Positions 18,271-19,901 of a stretch of 19,901 nt of DNA are shown one piece after another. The DNA is from UBA10002 sp964373775 (lineage in GTDB: Bacteria > Patescibacteriota > Minisyncoccia > Phycocordibacterales > UBA10002), in assembly GCA_964373775.1 (NCBI GenBank), contig CAYJWA010000012.1, positions 1 to 19,901 of the forward strand, given 5' to 3'. How positions within the stretch are numbered: position 1 is the first letter of the stretch; each line of letters begins with the position of its first letter. The notes beneath the pieces are model-generated. The model had not been told where the DNA came from, made no database searches, and saw nothing but the letters and a program-made list of their open reading frames with translations. Made by a program: the position numbers and the translations under genes.

Positions 18271-19901
18271 AGAACTGCTTTGATTCTCCGCACTCCCGCA
18301 CTTACTGCTTCTTCTTTGGTAATTTTGAACTTCGTATCCCTCGGATTACCTTCGGGATCAGTCCTACAGGCAAGCTCGCCTGTACGGCTGACATGAGGTC
18401 CGCCGCAGAATTCTTTTGAGTACGCGGTGTCCAGAGAGTTGCCGATATAATGCACCAGCACTTCATCGGGATACTTTTCGTCAAAAAAGTGGAGTGCGCC
18501 GCTCTTTTTCGCTTCTTCAAGCGAAAGTGTTACTTTCTGCACCGGCAAATCCGCTTGTATTTTCTCGTTCACGATGCCCTCTACTTTTTTCTTTTCCTCA
18601 TCCGCCATTTTTCGCGGAAACGCAAAATCAAACCGCAATCGTTCCGGTGTGATGTTGCTCCCTTTCTGCTGTACCTCCTTCCCCAGCACATCGCGTAACG
18701 CCTGATGCAGAAGGTGCGTCGCGGTGTGATACTTCACCGACATCTCGCTCGTATCCGCAAGTCCGCCCTTGAACTTCTTCTCCGCCCCCGCACGCGAAAT
18801 CTCTTGATGTTTTTTCATCTCTTCATTAAAACCCACAGCATCAACTTTTCTTCCTTTCTCTTGTGCAAGTTCCGCAGTCAATTCAAACGGGAAACCATAG
18901 GTAGTGAAGAGCACAAACGCTTCAGAGCCGGAAATGTCCCTATCGCTAATTTTCGCAAAATGCTTCATCCCCCGCTCAAGCGTCATTTCAAACTTCGTTA
19001 TCTCACCAATAAATACCGTTTCAATCATTCTGATGTTCTCAAGAACTTCAGAATAGACGGTTCCGTACATTTCTCCGATACATGCGATTGTTTTTTGATA
19101 CCACGCTGAATCCAAACCGCATACCTTTCCCAACCGAACGATTCTGCGAATAATCCGGCGCAAGATATATCCTCTATCTGTATTTGACGGAACAACTTCG
19201 TCCGCAATCAAAAATACCGAGGCGCGTAAATGGTCGGCAATAATTCTTTTGGAACGAGCATCTCCGTTCGGTACACATTCATCCAATCTCGCCATAATCG
19301 GCGCAAACGCATCCGTCTCAAATATGCTTTCCTTTTTCTGAAGCACTGTTGCAATGCGCTCTAATCCAGCACCCGTATCAACATTTTTCTGCGGAAGTTT
19401 GCCAACAATCTTCCCGTCTTTTTTAAGGTACTCCATAAAAACATTATTCCAGATTTCAACAACTTTCTGTTCTTTGTCCGCTTCAAGAAATTTCTCGCGC
19501 GTTAAATCATCCAATCCCTTTTCAGTAAGGTCATAATACATCTCCGTATCGGGTCCACAGGGACCGTTTTTCCCCGCTTCCCACCAGTTTTTTGACACGG
19601 GCAAAAAATAAATCCTGTTTTTCGGAATACCAACCCGTTCCCAAATCATCGCTGATTCTTCATCTCGTGGCACATTCTCATTGCCCTCAAAAACCGTTAC
19701 ATAAAGGCGTCTCTGGTCAAGACCAAAACCTTCTTTTTTAGAGGTAAGCAGTTCATAACTCCATTTAATCGCATCTTCTTTGAAGTAATCGCCGAGTGAC
19801 CAATTACCAAGCATCTCAAAAAAAGTATTGTGAGTTTTGTCGCCAACCTCGTCAATGTCTATTGTCCGGAAACATTTTTGTATGTTCACAAGCCGCTTCC
19901 C
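18264..19901 (-). CDS. alaS: Alanyl-tRNA synthetase, 3' part (5' end outside window)
   Basis: The visible 545 codons run in from the window edge (first residues GKRLVNIQKCFRTIDIDEVG). The enzyme charges tRNA-Ala and edits mischarged Ser/Gly. Seen: THNTFFEMLGNWSLGDYFKE and the rest of the class II catalytic core, GAGLERIATVLQ, the tRNA-recognition helices with DHLRASVFLIADEVVPSN and GYILRRIIRR, then the editing (SAD) domain with the zinc ligands in HTATHLLHQAL and CGGPHV. The protein ends at SAGVRRIKAVLM, right after the editing domain, so the C-terminal C-Ala domain of about 250 residues is absent. Between TGEL and FKI, normally adjacent, about 12-14 extra residues are encoded by palindromic DNA (18330-18384). 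Total length is inferred near 600 residues. Confidence 0.97.
   Translation of the reverse strand, partial: GKRLVNIQKCFRTIDIDEVGDKTHNTFFEMLGNWSLGDYFKEDAIKWSYELLTSKKEGFGLDQRRLYVTVFEGNENVPRDEESAMIWERVGIPKNRIYFLPVSKNWWEAGKNGPCGPDTEMYYDLTEKGLDDLTREKFLEADKEQKVVEIWNNVFMEYLKKDGKIVGKLPQKNVDTGAGLERIATVLQKKESIFETDAFAPIMARLDECVPNGDARSKRIIADHLRASVFLIADEVVPSNTDRGYILRRIIRRIVRLGKVCGLDSAWYQKTIACIGEMYGTVYSEVLENIRMIETVFIGEITKFEMTLERGMKHFAKISDRDISGSEAFVLFTTYGFPFELTAELAQEKGRKVDAVGFNEEMKKHQEISRAGAEKKFKGGLADTSEMSVKYHTATHLLHQALRDVLGKEVQQKGSNITPERLRFDFAFPRKMADEEKKKVEGIVNEKIQADLPVQKVTLSLEEAKKSGALHFFDEKYPDEVLVHYIGNSLDTAYSKEFCGGPHVSRTGELACRTDPEGNPRDTKFKITKEEAVSAGVRRIKAVLM
18336..18384. repeat. Palindromic in-frame insertion in the alaS editing domain
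   Basis: TACAGGC (18365-18371) and GCCTGTA (18378-18384) form a 20-base palindrome with one mismatched pair near the centre. Next to it ATCCC/GGGAT (18336-18340, 18354-18358) forms a weaker one. Together they encode LACRTDPEGNPRDTK, inserted between the conserved TGE and FKI of the zinc-binding editing core. Confidence 0.65.

Overview
The window reads as a compact genome of the Candidate Phyla Radiation (Patescibacteria), most likely a Parcubacteria-type lineage. This is inferred from shortened housekeeping proteins (an SMC of roughly 730-760 residues, an alanyl-tRNA synthetase without its C-terminal domain, a 115-residue L13), from an almost complete lack of Shine-Dalgarno sites, and from the family resemblance of several uncharacterised proteins. 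Genes use the standard code, with TGA as stop. GC content is moderate. No rRNA, CRISPR array, intact transposon or prophage is visible.

Left part (1-5.7 kb): a 3'-truncated smc gene (minus), a 485-base non-coding stretch with hairpins and a terminator that may hold a structured RNA, a sugar-nucleotidyltransferase (minus), then divergently dnaB and recR (plus). Middle (5.7-10.5 kb): an exported beta-sandwich protein (plus), an array of hairpins between convergent genes, rplU, a transposase fragment, rmuC (minus), a YqeY-family gene (plus) that overlaps convergently with a 3-methyladenine DNA glycosylase gene (minus), and tRNA-Glu(CUC). Right part (10.5-15.4 kb): the alpha operon on the minus strand, infA-rpmJ-rpsM-rpsK-rpsD-rpoA-rplQ-rplM-rpsI, driven by a good promoter just upstream of infA. 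Beyond it (15.5-19.9 kb, minus) lie a single-pass membrane protein, an actin-fold PilM/FtsA-like protein, and the 3' part of alaS.

Two patterns cut across the genes. First, near-perfect palindromes of about 30-43 bases with almost no loop occur both between genes and in frame inside genes: recR and the glycosylase carry 20-bp-arm palindromes, and alaS carries a smaller one inside a conserved editing-domain motif. Their sequences differ, so they are not copies of one simple repeat. Second, many intergenic gaps hold degenerate 7-base-period repeats. The unit is specific to each gap, and a block near one gene is often matched by an inverted-complement block near the next, so the intercistronic RNA could fold into multi-register hairpins. 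The blocks sit where ribosome binding sites would normally be and sometimes include the start or stop codon itself. These two patterns are the best candidates for something undescribed.

Functionally the window combines chromosome maintenance and repair (SMC, DnaB, RecR, RmuC, AAG glycosylase), translation (r-proteins, IF-1, AlaRS, tRNA-Glu, possibly YqeY), transcription (RpoA) and a likely envelope-associated actin-like/membrane protein pair.
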